From: Bacillota bacterium
GTDB lineage: Bacteria; Bacillota; Clostridia; Lachnospirales; Lachnospiraceae
Reading direction: 5' to 3'
Length of the DNA stretch: 58,063 nt
NCBI GenBank assembly: GCA_023436225.1
Contig: JAEZKA010000050.1
Span: forward strand, 1 to 58,063
Shown here: positions 44,979-54,006 of the stretch, piece by piece
Position numbering within the stretch: position 1 is the stretch's first letter
How the letters are laid out: each line of letters opens with the position of its first letter
Translations under genes and position numbers: made by a program
The notes under the pieces: model-generated
The model's database searches: none
The model's input: only the letters and a program-made list of their open reading frames with translations
Told to the model about the DNA's origin: nothing

Positions 44979-45935
44979 TTGAACTCAGGTAAGAAAAAGA
45001 AGGGAAAAACCTATGAAGCAACGACCAATGCTTCCTTAAAAAGGCATTTCAGAAGATATTGGCAGCTTTATGCAATGATGATTTTACCTATTCTATATTT
45101 TATTATTTTTAAATACATACCCATGCTCGGAAATGTTCTAGCCTTTCGCCGATACCGGCCGGGAATGGGGTCTTATGGCGTTAGCTGGGTGGGTTTTCGA
45201 TATTTTGAAAACTTTTTAAAGGATAACGCGTTTTGGAGAGCTTTCAGAAACACATTGGTGATATCTCTTGGAAATCTAATTATTAATTTTCCAATACCGA
45301 TAATTTTTGCTATTTTGCTCAATGAAGTTAAACATCCCAAATTTAAGAAAGTTGTCCAAACCATCTCGTATATGCCAAGATTCATTTCAACGGTTGTAGT
45401 AATAGCCATATTGAAAGAAATACTATCTCCAAGCTCCGGCTTATTGAATATTTTCTTAAGCCGAACCTTTGGTATGGAGCCGACCTATTTTATGAATGAG
45501 CCCCAGTTTTTCAGATGGATATACATATTTACGGATACCTGGCAGTTTACAGGGTGGACAGCAATTATCTATCTTGCCGCAATCACCGGAATTAACCTGG
45601 ATTTGTATGAGGCCGCACAATTAGACGGTGCTTCAAGATTACAACAGATTAAGCATATTACAATACCCTCTATCTTACCAACGATTATGGTAATGCTCAT
45701 TCTAAATGTCGGACGTATGCTGAGCCTTGGCTTTGAAAAGGTTCTGTTAATGTACACACCTTCTAATTCTGCGGTTAGTGATATTATTGATACCTTAGTA
45801 TACCGCACAGGCTTGGCAAACCAGAATTATTCCTATGCCACAGCCATCGGATTATTTAGCGGTATCATCGGCATCATCCTGGTATCTTCCTCTAATTTTA
45901 TCAGTAAGAAGTTAACCGGTGATGGAATTTATTAA
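44979..45935 (+). CDS. ABC sugar transporter permease, LplB type
   Basis: This 318-residue protein starts at a TTG after GAGGAGGTAACGCC, which decides the start. Six spans are predicted, and the EAA loop is EAAQLDGASRLQQIKHITIPSILP. Other family marks are FKYIPMLGNVLAFRRYRPG and ILSPSSGLLNIFL. It pairs with the permease that follows 24 bases later. No ATPase is encoded nearby. Confidence 0.9.
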   Translation: MNSGKKKKGKTYEATTNASLKRHFRRYWQLYAMMILPILYFIIFKYIPMLGNVLAFRRYRPGMGSYGVSWVGFRYFENFLKDNAFWRAFRNTLVISLGNLIINFPIPIIFAILLNEVKHPKFKKVVQTISYMPRFISTVVVIAILKEILSPSSGLLNIFLSRTFGMEPTYFMNEPQFFRWIYIFTDTWQFTGWTAIIYLAAITGINLDLYEAAQLDGASRLQQIKHITIPSILPTIMVMLILNVGRMLSLGFEKVLLMYTPSNSAVSDIIDTLVYRTGLANQNYSYATAIGLFSGIIGIILVSSSNFISKKLTGDGIY

Positions 45936-45959
45936 ACTATAGCCAGAATGGAGATTATT

Positions 45960-46829
45960 ATGAAAAGATATCGAACCATGGGAAATATTATAATCGATGC
46001 CGTAGTCTATCTGGTTATGATATTAGTGTTGTTATTTTGTTTAATTCCCTTTGTATACATGATTTCTATGTCTCTGTCGGACCCCAATGCGATTGTAAAC
46101 AATGAAGTCGGTCTGATCCCCAAGGGAATCAATTTTGAAGCATACAAGCAAATATTTACCTATCCGAACTTCTTCCGAGCATATGGAAATACAATATTCT
46201 ATACGATTGTAGGAACCTTTATCTCCTTATTGTTAACCATGTTTTTTGCTTATCCCTTATCGAAAGGCTTTTTGCGTGGTCATGGCATTATCATGAAGAT
46301 GGTGGTGTTCTCCATGTTCTTCTCGGGCGGATTAATACCGAATTATCTGTTAATTTCTAGTCTTGGTTTGACCGGCACCAGATTCGCTATGTTGCTTCCA
46401 TTTGCGATCAATCAGTTCAATCTGATCATCTTGGTGAACTTTTTTAAGACGATACCGGAGGAAATTGAAGATGCCGCATTAATTGACGGTCTTGGCTATT
46501 TTAAAATATTAATGCAAATTGTAGTGCCTCTGTCCAAGCCTGCCTTGGCAACCATCGGACTTTATACAGCCGTATTTTTCTGGAATGATTGGTTTAACGG
46601 CTTAATCTACCTAAACACCGCCCAATTTCCGGTGATGTTGTTCTTAAGAAATATTGTAAACGGAACTTCCATGCTCGGTGATGCAGCAGGCACAGCCGAC
46701 AAGGCGACCATAGCAATATCCATTAAATCAGCAGTTATCATTACATCTACATTGCCGATTATTATTTTATATCCGTTTTTACAAAAATACTTTGTAAAGG
46801 GCTTAACAATAGGTTCGGTGAAGGGTTAA
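45960..46829 (+). CDS. ABC sugar transporter permease, LplC/YtcP type
   Basis: This 289-residue protein starts at the ATG at 45960, seven bases after GGAG. Six spans are predicted, with EAA-type loop EDAALIDGLGYFKILMQIVVPLSKP and the family tail YFVKGLTIGSVKG. murQ begins 24 bases downstream, tying import to MurNAc breakdown. Confidence 0.9.
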   Translation: MKRYRTMGNIIIDAVVYLVMILVLLFCLIPFVYMISMSLSDPNAIVNNEVGLIPKGINFEAYKQIFTYPNFFRAYGNTIFYTIVGTFISLLLTMFFAYPLSKGFLRGHGIIMKMVVFSMFFSGGLIPNYLLISSLGLTGTRFAMLLPFAINQFNLIILVNFFKTIPEEIEDAALIDGLGYFKILMQIVVPLSKPALATIGLYTAVFFWNDWFNGLIYLNTAQFPVMLFLRNIVNGTSMLGDAAGTADKATIAISIKSAVIITSTLPIIILYPFLQKYFVKGLTIGSVKG

Positions 46830-46853
46830 TTATTCTAACAGAGGTGAAATTAA

Positions 46854-47759
46854 ATGGTGAAATTAAGTTCGATAAAAACGGAACAGAAAAATCGAAGAAC
46901 AGAGAATATCGATAGATTGAGCACAGATAAAATATTGAGCCTTATGAACGAAGAGGACAAAAGGGTCGCATATGCTGTGGAAAAAGAGCTGATATTCATA
47001 GAAAAGGCAGTTGATCTCATTTATGAGGCCATTTCTGCAGGAGGAAGATTAATCTATTGCGGTTGCGGAACCTCGGGCAGACTCGGTATCCTGGATGCTG
47101 TGGAATGCCCCCCGACCTTTGGAACAGACCCGGAATTGGTACAAGGAATTATTGCCGGAGGAATCGGAGCTATTGTAAAAGCAGTGGAAGGAGCAGAGGA
47201 TAATTACAGCATGGGAGAAGAAGATCTAAGAGCAATTAAATTCAGCAATAAGGATGTACTGGTGGGTATCGCTGCCAGCGGAAGAACACCGTATGTTATT
47301 GGTGCTGTCCGATACGCCAAAGAAATCGGTGCCGGAACAGTATCACTCACCGGCTGTCCGGGGTCTGAATTACATAAGCTGACAGATGTATCCATTGCAC
47401 CGATCACCGGACCGGAAGTGATTACCGGTTCTACCCGGTTGAAGTGCGGTTCAGCACAGAAAATGGTGCTGAATATGCTCAGCACTACTGTAATGATTAA
47501 GCTTGGCAAGGTATATGGAAATCTTATGGTGGATGTAAAGGCGACCAATGAAAAGCTCATAGAGCGGACGGTAACCATTGTAAAAAGCTCTACAGGAGTG
47601 AGTGATGTCAAAGCAAGAGAAGCGCTGTCCCAGTGTGACTATTCTGCGAAAACCGCGATTGTGATGGTTCAGTGTGATTGCGGCAGGGATGAGGCAGAGG
47701 AACTGCTGGTGAAAGCGAAGGGAAGAATATCAGATATACTCGAAGTCCGCAGGGAATAA
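46854..47759 (+). CDS. murQ: N-acetylmuramic acid 6-phosphate etherase
   Basis: This 301-residue SIS-fold enzyme splits the D-lactyl ether of MurNAc-6-phosphate to give GlcNAc-6-phosphate and D-lactate. It carries the family blocks GRLIYCGCGTSGRLGILDAVECPPTFG, GIAASGRTPYVIGAVRYAKEIGAGTVSLTGCP and GPEVITGSTRLKCGSAQKMVLNMLST. It is the last gene of the importer operon. The MurNAc-6-phosphate it needs would come from MurK or AnmK, encoded in the other two units, because this importer does not phosphorylate its cargo. Confidence 0.95.
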   Translation: MVKLSSIKTEQKNRRTENIDRLSTDKILSLMNEEDKRVAYAVEKELIFIEKAVDLIYEAISAGGRLIYCGCGTSGRLGILDAVECPPTFGTDPELVQGIIAGGIGAIVKAVEGAEDNYSMGEEDLRAIKFSNKDVLVGIAASGRTPYVIGAVRYAKEIGAGTVSLTGCPGSELHKLTDVSIAPITGPEVITGSTRLKCGSAQKMVLNMLSTTVMIKLGKVYGNLMVDVKATNEKLIERTVTIVKSSTGVSDVKAREALSQCDYSAKTAIVMVQCDCGRDEAEELLVKAKGRISDILEVRRE

Positions 47760-47909
47760 GGAGAAGTTTCACCCCTAACCTCCACTCTGCAGCTTTAATG
47801 CAGCACAAAACTCGGAAGAACAAGGAGTTTGCGCGGGTGGGTAAACTTCACGTTTCTTCCTAAGCGTATGGAAATTCGCTTTGTAAAGCTGCTTTTTCTT
47901 TACTCGAAT

Positions 47910-47945
47910 CAACCGTAAGGATTGTAAGAGAAGCCCTTACGGTTG
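47910..47945. terminator. stem-loop between convergent murQ and murR
   Basis: CAACCGTAAGG pairs with CCTTACGGTTG. No clear T run. Confidence 0.55.
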
Positions 47946-48000
47946 CTGATGAACTTAAGATACATCGATAAAAATGTACATTGATAAGATTGCAGTTGCC

Positions 48001-48864
48001 TCATCTGGCATGATGGGAACGGCAGGCCTCATAACTTTTTTCCAGATATTTTTCAACCTTTGAGTAGTTTTTACTGGCAAGTATGGTGAACAGCATATCT
48101 ACAATTGTTAGCTGTGCCAGGCGGCTGCTCATAGCACCGCTTCGCAGGTCAACCTCAGGAGCGGAGATAAAGATGGAATAATCCGCCGCCGTTATTAACG
48201 GGCTTTTAGCAAATTTTGTTATAGCCAGGGTAGGACACTGAGCTTCCTTGGACAGGGAGAGGAGCTCCAGCATTTCGTTAGTGGTGCCCGAATAGGAGAA
48301 AATAATGGCAATGTCCTTTGGACTTAGTGTGGCTCCGTAGGTCAGCTGGGTATGGGCATCATAGCTGAAGCAGGCATTTTTACCGATCCGGATCAGCTTA
48401 CGATGAAAATCGTCTGCAACAATTCCTGAAGCGCCAATTCCGAATAAATGAATGCGTTCTGCCTGGTCGATTACCTTGACGATTGTAGCTAATTCATCAT
48501 AATTGAGCATTTTCATGGTATCCTCGATTGCCTGGATTGCAGAATTCTTAATGGAGGAACTGATTTGCTCCATGCTATTATTTTTTTTGATATCAGAGAA
48601 TTCCAAGGTCTCCGTCGTTTCATTGACAGTAGCACTGTTTAACTCAATAAATAAGGATTTTTTCAGATCCTTTAATCCGTCAAAACCGAGCGCCTTACAA
48701 AAGCGTACCCAGGTTACCTGGCTTACACCCGATTCTCTGGCCAGCTGTGCAACAGGCATAGAGAATATATGCTCTATATTATTCAAAAAATAAGCGGCAA
48801 CCTTTTTCTCCGAATTATTCAGAGAATCCATGATACTTCGTGTTTTTACTTCAATATTTGTCAT
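48001..48864 (-). CDS. murR: RpiR/MurR-family regulator
   Basis: In this 287-residue protein, an N-terminal helix-turn-helix (NSEKKVAAYFLNNIEHIFSMPVAQLARESGVSQVTWVRFCKALGFDGLKDLK) precedes a SIS sugar-phosphate domain (VIDQAERIHLFGIGASGIVADDFHRKLIRIG and IAIIFSYSGTTNEMLELL). By analogy with MurR it would sense MurNAc-6-phosphate. It starts 15 bases after anmK in the same operon. The candidate boxes at 43099 and 50131 are its likely targets, giving autoregulation and control of both plus-strand units. Confidence 0.85.
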   Translation of the reverse strand: MTNIEVKTRSIMDSLNNSEKKVAAYFLNNIEHIFSMPVAQLARESGVSQVTWVRFCKALGFDGLKDLKKSLFIELNSATVNETTETLEFSDIKKNNSMEQISSSIKNSAIQAIEDTMKMLNYDELATIVKVIDQAERIHLFGIGASGIVADDFHRKLIRIGKNACFSYDAHTQLTYGATLSPKDIAIIFSYSGTTNEMLELLSLSKEAQCPTLAITKFAKSPLITAADYSIFISAPEVDLRSGAMSSRLAQLTIVDMLFTILASKNYSKVEKYLEKSYEACRSHHAR

Positions 48865-48879
48865 AAAGATCTTCCTTTG

Positions 48880-50064
48880 CTATAAAGTGATTTTGCCCAT
48901 AACAACGCTATGACGGGCTCCGGTTGCAGTAGGTACGGTATTGTCAGAGTCGAATAAAGTTTCATTTGCAAGTACGGCAAAGGCAACGGCTTCCTTGGCA
49001 TTGCTGTCAAGACCAAGGTCCTCATTGGTGATTACGCGGCATGCTGGAAGGCAGGAGCGAAGCGCTTCCATAAGCGTTAGGTTCAGACTTCCGCCTCCGC
49101 CGACAATCAATTCATCGGGATATCTGAGAAGCTGCTGGGCTATGCTGATTTCAATGGATTTGGCAGTAAACATGGTGGCAGTAGCGATTATTTCAGGCAT
49201 GGTAAGAGCATATTCTTCAGCCTTCTTAAGGAGCTTTTTAACAAATTCCGATCCATAGTACTCCCTGCCGGTGGTCTTTGGAGCACTGCGGTACAGATAA
49301 GGATCCTGCAAAAGCCAATTTAGAAGCTCTGTATGTACTGCTGCACTGCCTGCAATGGCACCACCGTCATCGTAATTCTTTGCCCCGTTGGTATAGAGGG
49401 CGACTAAAGCATCGATAATCATATTACCGGGACCGGTGTCAAAAGCGATGATGTGATCCATGCAATTATCCTCCGGTAAGAAAGTAATATTGCCGATCCC
49501 TCCGATGTTTTGTAAGGCAATGGCCTTGCCCATCCGGCTATATATCAGGAACTCTGTATAGGGTACCAGTGGTGCCCCCTGGCCACCTGCAGCCATGTCT
49601 CTTACCCGGAAATCCGATATTACCGGACAGGCGAGAGCTTCACTGATCAGAGAGGCCTCTCCGATTTGAAGCGTAGAGGTAATACTGCGTCCTAGGTAGT
49701 TCACTCCATTGGGCTGATGAAATATGGTGTGGCCATGACTGCCGACAAAATCAATGTCAGTAGTCGGAATGCCTGCCTTCTTACAGACCTCCAGGCAAGC
49801 CTCTGCCAGAAGGGTGCCTAACAGAAAGTTCATCTTACATACCTCTTCACTGCCGTACAAGGTACCCGATGCCAGCTCCAGCAGTCTGGTACGAGTAGGA
49901 GCGTCGTAGGGAATCGTCACGAATTCCATGAGTTCCACTCTTGTATCGGTATGATATCCCTCGATCCTGACCAAGGCCGCATCAATACCGTCGGTGCAGG
50001 TGCCGCTCATTAATCCGATTGCCAGGCGGAAGGGCTTTTTAGTTAGCTGATAGAGCTTATTCAT
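48880..50064 (-). CDS. anmK: anhydro-N-acetylmuramic acid kinase
   Basis: This 394-residue ASKHA-fold kinase opens and phosphorylates 1,6-anhydroMurNAc to MurNAc-6-phosphate. Motifs are AIGLMSGTCTDGIDAALVRIEG, FVGSHGHTIFHQP, LQNIGGIGNITFLP, FDTGPGNMI and VGGGGSLN. The start at 50064 follows a GGTGA-type site; an ATG at 50076 is less well placed. AnhydroMurNAc is produced by lytic transglycosylases, mainly of Gram-negatives, so this gene points to scavenging of other bacteria's wall fragments. Confidence 0.9.
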   Translation of the reverse strand: MNKLYQLTKKPFRLAIGLMSGTCTDGIDAALVRIEGYHTDTRVELMEFVTIPYDAPTRTRLLELASGTLYGSEEVCKMNFLLGTLLAEACLEVCKKAGIPTTDIDFVGSHGHTIFHQPNGVNYLGRSITSTLQIGEASLISEALACPVISDFRVRDMAAGGQGAPLVPYTEFLIYSRMGKAIALQNIGGIGNITFLPEDNCMDHIIAFDTGPGNMIIDALVALYTNGAKNYDDGGAIAGSAAVHTELLNWLLQDPYLYRSAPKTTGREYYGSEFVKKLLKKAEEYALTMPEIIATATMFTAKSIEISIAQQLLRYPDELIVGGGGSLNLTLMEALRSCLPACRVITNEDLGLDSNAKEAVAFAVLANETLFDSDNTVPTATGARHSVVMGKITL

Positions 50065-50130
50065 ATAAATCACCATGCCTTTCTTCGCAGCCTGCAAACT
50101 TTGGGTTGCAGGATAGAGATTTAATCCAGA

Positions 50131-50157
50131 TATGAAATAAAATTACGAAATAATACT
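50131..50157. promoter_or_regulatory. candidate MurR boxes at the anmK/namZ promoters
   Basis: TATGAAATAAAATTAC (50131-50146), then TACGAAATAATAC (50145-50157). They lie just upstream of the namZ -35 and just downstream of the anmK start point. Confidence 0.5.
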
Positions 50158-50184
50158 TGTTATATGAATTTATTTAACTATAGA
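50157..50184 (+). promoter_or_regulatory. promoter of namZ-nagZ-murK
   Basis: TTGTTA and TATAGA with a 16-base spacer. Confidence 0.5.
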
Positions 50185-50200
50185 ATTGAAGAACTGTCAA
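50172..50200 (-). promoter_or_regulatory. promoter of anmK-murR
   Basis: On the minus strand, TTGACA and TTAAAT with a 17-base spacer. It overlaps the opposing namZ promoter, so the two arms compete. Confidence 0.6.
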
Positions 50201-50244
50201 TCAAATCTTAGAAGCCAAATAAAAAATTTCAGACAGGAGCGGTT

Positions 50245-51387
50245 ATGTTAAAGGGCATAGATAATATTTTAGAATACAAAGCATTATTGGACGGGAAACG
50301 GCTTGGCCTGATCACCTCCATCTCCGGGGTGGATAATAAACTAAATTCTACAATTGAAATTATCCATGAGCATTTTGATTTACAGGTATTATTTGCACCG
50401 GAGCATGGTGTGCGGGGAGACCGGGAGGCAGGGAAAATTGTGGAGGATTACCTAGATGAAAATACCAGCATACCGGTATACAGCCTATACCGGAAGGATT
50501 CTAAGCGCTTAACGGAAGAAATGCTGGAAAAGATCGATGCGGTTGTATATGACATTCAGGATCTGGGTGTCAGATATTATACCTTTATTTCCTCCATGAT
50601 TTATGCTTTAGAAGCCTGTGCCAGATATGGAAAGGAATTTATCGTCCTGGACCGGCCCAATCCTCTGGGTGGCAGTATCCTCGAAGGCAATGTATTGGAG
50701 CTGGGGTATCAAAGCTTTGTGGGTGCGTATCCGCTACCAACACGGTATGGACTCACCATTGGGGAGCTGGCTCGCATGGTGAAGGAGGAGGAGGGAATCG
50801 ACGGGAGCCTGGAGATCATACCATGTTCAGGCTGGAAACGCAGTGATATGTTTTATAAAACCGGACAGGTATGGGTTATGCCGAGTCTTGGCATTCCCCG
50901 CTTTGATACTGCTTGCCTTTATCCCGGGACCTGCCTTGTAGAAGGGACTAATTTGTCAGAGGGAAGAGGCACCTCCTGTCCCTTTGAGATTATCGGAGCA
51001 CCCTATATTGAGGCCTCCAGGCTGGTAAGGGGGCTAAGGGAGAAATGTCTGGCGGGTGTGGCCTTTACTCCGGCATATTTCACCCCCACCAGCTCAAAGC
51101 ATACCGGGGTATTTTGTCAGGGAATTCATATCCACATTACCGATTATGAGGCCTATGAAAGCTATAAGACCGGGCTGATCCTTCTTGAAACAATCCGGGA
51201 TTTATATCCCGATGATTTTAAATTCTTAGAGCCGGTGAAGGAGGATGGCCGAGCCTTCATCAGCCTGCTGTCGGGTAATCGTTGTTTTGAGGAAGAAGGA
51301 TGGACAGCGCAGGGGATTTTAATGAGAAATCAAGCAGCATTAAAAGAATTTGGAACACGTAAGATAAAATACCATATCTACGATTAG
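50245..51387 (+). CDS. namZ: DUF1343 exo-beta-N-acetylmuramidase (NamZ-like)
   Basis: In this 380-residue protein the family blocks are all present: LFAPEHGVRGD, DIQDLGVRYYTFISSM, VLDRPNPLGG, YPLPTRYGLTIGELA and the long YPGTCLVEGTNLSEGRGTSCPFE motif. NamZ cleaves MurNAc from the non-reducing end of wall saccharides. Unlike the secreted Bacillus enzyme, this one lacks a signal peptide (MLKGIDNILEYKALLDGKR), so it should act in the cytoplasm on imported saccharides. It starts after CAGGAGC and leads the namZ-nagZ-murK-GNAT unit. Confidence 0.9.
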   Translation: MLKGIDNILEYKALLDGKRLGLITSISGVDNKLNSTIEIIHEHFDLQVLFAPEHGVRGDREAGKIVEDYLDENTSIPVYSLYRKDSKRLTEEMLEKIDAVVYDIQDLGVRYYTFISSMIYALEACARYGKEFIVLDRPNPLGGSILEGNVLELGYQSFVGAYPLPTRYGLTIGELARMVKEEEGIDGSLEIIPCSGWKRSDMFYKTGQVWVMPSLGIPRFDTACLYPGTCLVEGTNLSEGRGTSCPFEIIGAPYIEASRLVRGLREKCLAGVAFTPAYFTPTSSKHTGVFCQGIHIHITDYEAYESYKTGLILLETIRDLYPDDFKFLEPVKEDGRAFISLLSGNRCFEEEGWTAQGILMRNQAALKEFGTRKIKYHIYD

Positions 51388-51466
51388 TACGAGTTATGAA
51401 TAAAAGCACTGAGCGTACTTTTTGATAAGAATTTGAATGCCGCTGAAGCGGCAGATGGAGGCTAGA

Positions 51467-53008
51467 ATGGATAGATTAAGCTTGCAGGGCTTCGTCGGAC
51501 AGCGTATGGTGGTAGGCTTTGACGGAACCGAGATCAATGAGGATATCAGGGATTTGATCTGTAATTATAAGATTGGAAATATTATTTTATTCAAGCATAA
51601 TATTCAAAACAACGAGCAGCTGAAAAAATTATGCACAGAGCTACAGGAGCTGATACAGCTGCATACCGGTCAGGAGGCCTTTATCTCCATTGATCAGGAG
51701 GGTGGAATGATCACCAGACTAGGAGAGGATGCAGCCAATGTTCCTAGCGCAATGGCAATAGCTGCAACGGGGGAGGTGGAAAATGCATATCTGGCAGGTG
51801 AAATTACAGGAGAGCAGCTGGATAGCCTGGGCGTAAATTTTAATCTGGCGCCTACAGTGGATGTGAACTCCAATCCGAATAACCCGGTAATCGGTGTCAG
51901 AAGCTACGGAGATCGGCCGGAGGAGGTGGCAAGGTATGCTGTGGCTATGACAAAAGGTTTGTTGGCGGGAGGCGTTTATGCCTGTGCAAAGCATTTTCCG
52001 GGCCACGGAGACACCAATGTGGACTCTCATGTGGGATTGCCGCTGATTAATAAGGATATTGAAGAATTGGAACGATGTGAACTAATTCCTTTTCGCAGGG
52101 TAATTGAGGCAGGGATACCGGCAGTAATGACCACTCACATACTGTTTCCTAAAATTGAAGACAGTAATAGACCTGCCACAATGTCGCATAAAATAATTAC
52201 CGGTCTGTTAAAGGAAACCTTGGGCTTTCAGGGACTTGTGGTCAGCGATTGTATGGAAATGAGCGCAATAAAAAAATATTACGGAACGGTGGAGGGATGC
52301 CTTCAGGCAATCCGGGCGGGAGTGGACTTAATCTTCATCTCCCATACCGCTACAGTGGCGCGTGAGGTATCGCAGGCTCTGATATCGGCAATGGAAACCG
52401 GTCAATTATCCATAGAGGATATGAAGAAGAGTGTGGATAAGATTCTGGGCTGTAAGGCGGAGCTTAAGAAGCTGCGAAAACCGGTCAGCTTTGACACCGC
52501 TAAGGGAAGACGGGTATCCTATGATCTGCTGAGACAGAGCATAACTCCGATAAAGCTGCCGCCGGAGGGCTTTGAACTTGGCGCAGATCCATTATTTATA
52601 GGAGTACCAGCAATACGGGCCACCAATGTATCCAATGAGCAGGAGCCATTGCAATTTGCGGAGGAGCTTAGTAAAACACTTGGCGGAAGGGGACTCAGGG
52701 TCTCTGCGAATCCGGATATGAACGAAATTAGCAAAATCCTTAGGGAGGTAAAGATGGCCAGTAGTATTGTGGTGGGTACCTATAATGGGCATCTTTATCA
52801 TGGGCAATTGGAGCTGATAAGGGAATTAGCCCGCATACATAATAATATTTTAGTCATTGCCTTGAGAAATCCCTATGATTTGAGAGAACTTCCGAAGGGG
52901 GTATACGGTATTGCTGCTTATGAATATACCCGTAACAGTCTCACAGCCATTTCAGAGCTGTTAGAAAAGCGGTTGGCTCCAGGTGGCATATTGCCGGTTC
53001 GAATGTAG
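51467..53008 (+). CDS. nagZ: GH3 beta-N-acetylglucosaminidase (NagZ-like)
   Basis: This 513-residue protein has its start at 51467 chosen from ATGGAGG upstream. The N-terminal GH3 barrel has FISIDQEGGMITRL, the NagZ signature CAKHFPGHGDTNVDSH with the acid/base D-H pair, and the nucleophile region GLVVSDCMEMSA. A second domain follows from about residue 360, as in the two-domain Gram-positive enzymes. There is no signal peptide, so it would release GlcNAc from saccharides in the cytoplasm, complementing NamZ. Confidence 0.9.
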   Translation: MDRLSLQGFVGQRMVVGFDGTEINEDIRDLICNYKIGNIILFKHNIQNNEQLKKLCTELQELIQLHTGQEAFISIDQEGGMITRLGEDAANVPSAMAIAATGEVENAYLAGEITGEQLDSLGVNFNLAPTVDVNSNPNNPVIGVRSYGDRPEEVARYAVAMTKGLLAGGVYACAKHFPGHGDTNVDSHVGLPLINKDIEELERCELIPFRRVIEAGIPAVMTTHILFPKIEDSNRPATMSHKIITGLLKETLGFQGLVVSDCMEMSAIKKYYGTVEGCLQAIRAGVDLIFISHTATVAREVSQALISAMETGQLSIEDMKKSVDKILGCKAELKKLRKPVSFDTAKGRRVSYDLLRQSITPIKLPPEGFELGADPLFIGVPAIRATNVSNEQEPLQFAEELSKTLGGRGLRVSANPDMNEISKILREVKMASSIVVGTYNGHLYHGQLELIRELARIHNNILVIALRNPYDLRELPKGVYGIAAYEYTRNSLTAISELLEKRLAPGGILPVRM

Positions 53009-53073
53009 TGCTAGTAAACTATATAGAAACAGCGGATGAAATAAGATTGAGAAGATGCTGAATGGAGGTTAGA

Positions 53074-54006
53074 ATGAAGCATTATGTGGTAGGTCTTGAT
53101 GGTGGAGGTACCAAAACCGCTATGGAGGTAAGAGCTCATGACGGAGAGGTGCTGCTTAGGTATGAGGCCGGAGGGCTTAATTATAATAGCCGCACGGAAG
53201 CAGAACTGAAGAATACCCTGAAGGAATTGGCAGATAAGCTATCCTATTTGGAGGGAGGGCTCTCCGGCTGTGATATGCTTTGCATTTCAACTGCGGGAAT
53301 CAGTAATCCTAAGGCAACGAATTTCTTTGATAGCGTCTTAAGGGAAATAGGACTTTCCTGTCAAACTATTTATGTGGGGGACCATGTTGGTGCCTTATAC
53401 GGAAGTCTGGGAAAGGGAGAAGGAATGATCCTAATCAGCGGTACCGGATCGATCTGCTACGGAAGAAACAAGGACGGAGCGGAGGCTCGGGCAGGCGGTT
53501 GGGGGCATCTGATTGACGATGAGGGCAGCGGTTATGCTATCGGGCGTGACATCCTATCTGCTGCCGTAAGAAGCTATGACAAAAGATCCGGGGATAGCAT
53601 CCTCCTTCCGATGGTATTAAGAACCATTGGCGGGACGTCCATACAGGATATCATTCAATTCACTTACCAGAAAGCATCGAAAAAAGAGATTGCGGCACTT
53701 GCACCGCTCCTGTCCGAAGCGCTTTTGCATCAGGATAAGGTAGCGGCTGCAATTGCCTTAAAGGCGGCTGATGAACTGGTTAAGCTGGTGCTTCCGGTGG
53801 CAAAACAGCTGCAGCTGGAGCAGGGAGAAATAGTCTTATCCGGCGGAATTCTGCTTCATTGCAGGGGAATCCGCCAGGAAGTGGAGCAAGGACTATTTCG
53901 GGAGCTGCCGAAGCTTAAGAGAGTGGAGGCCAGATATGACAGCGCAAGCGGCGCTGCATACATTGCCTTGAGGGAAAGCAGAAATAGGGGGATAAATCAT
54001 GGCTGA
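53074..54006 (+). CDS. murK: N-acetylmuramic acid / N-acetylglucosamine kinase (BadF/BcrA fold)
   Basis: This 310-residue ASKHA-fold sugar kinase has its start at 53074 after GGAGG. Phosphate-binding GLDGGGTKTAMEV and the GTGSICYGRNKDG...AGGWGHLIDDEGSGYAIGRD block match clostridial MurK and GlcNAc kinases. It would make MurNAc-6-phosphate for MurQ and GlcNAc-6-phosphate for glycolysis. It overlaps the following GNAT gene by eight bases, so the two are translated together. Confidence 0.85.
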   Translation: MKHYVVGLDGGGTKTAMEVRAHDGEVLLRYEAGGLNYNSRTEAELKNTLKELADKLSYLEGGLSGCDMLCISTAGISNPKATNFFDSVLREIGLSCQTIYVGDHVGALYGSLGKGEGMILISGTGSICYGRNKDGAEARAGGWGHLIDDEGSGYAIGRDILSAAVRSYDKRSGDSILLPMVLRTIGGTSIQDIIQFTYQKASKKEIAALAPLLSEALLHQDKVAAAIALKAADELVKLVLPVAKQLQLEQGEIVLSGGILLHCRGIRQEVEQGLFRELPKLKRVEARYDSASGAAYIALRESRNRGINHG

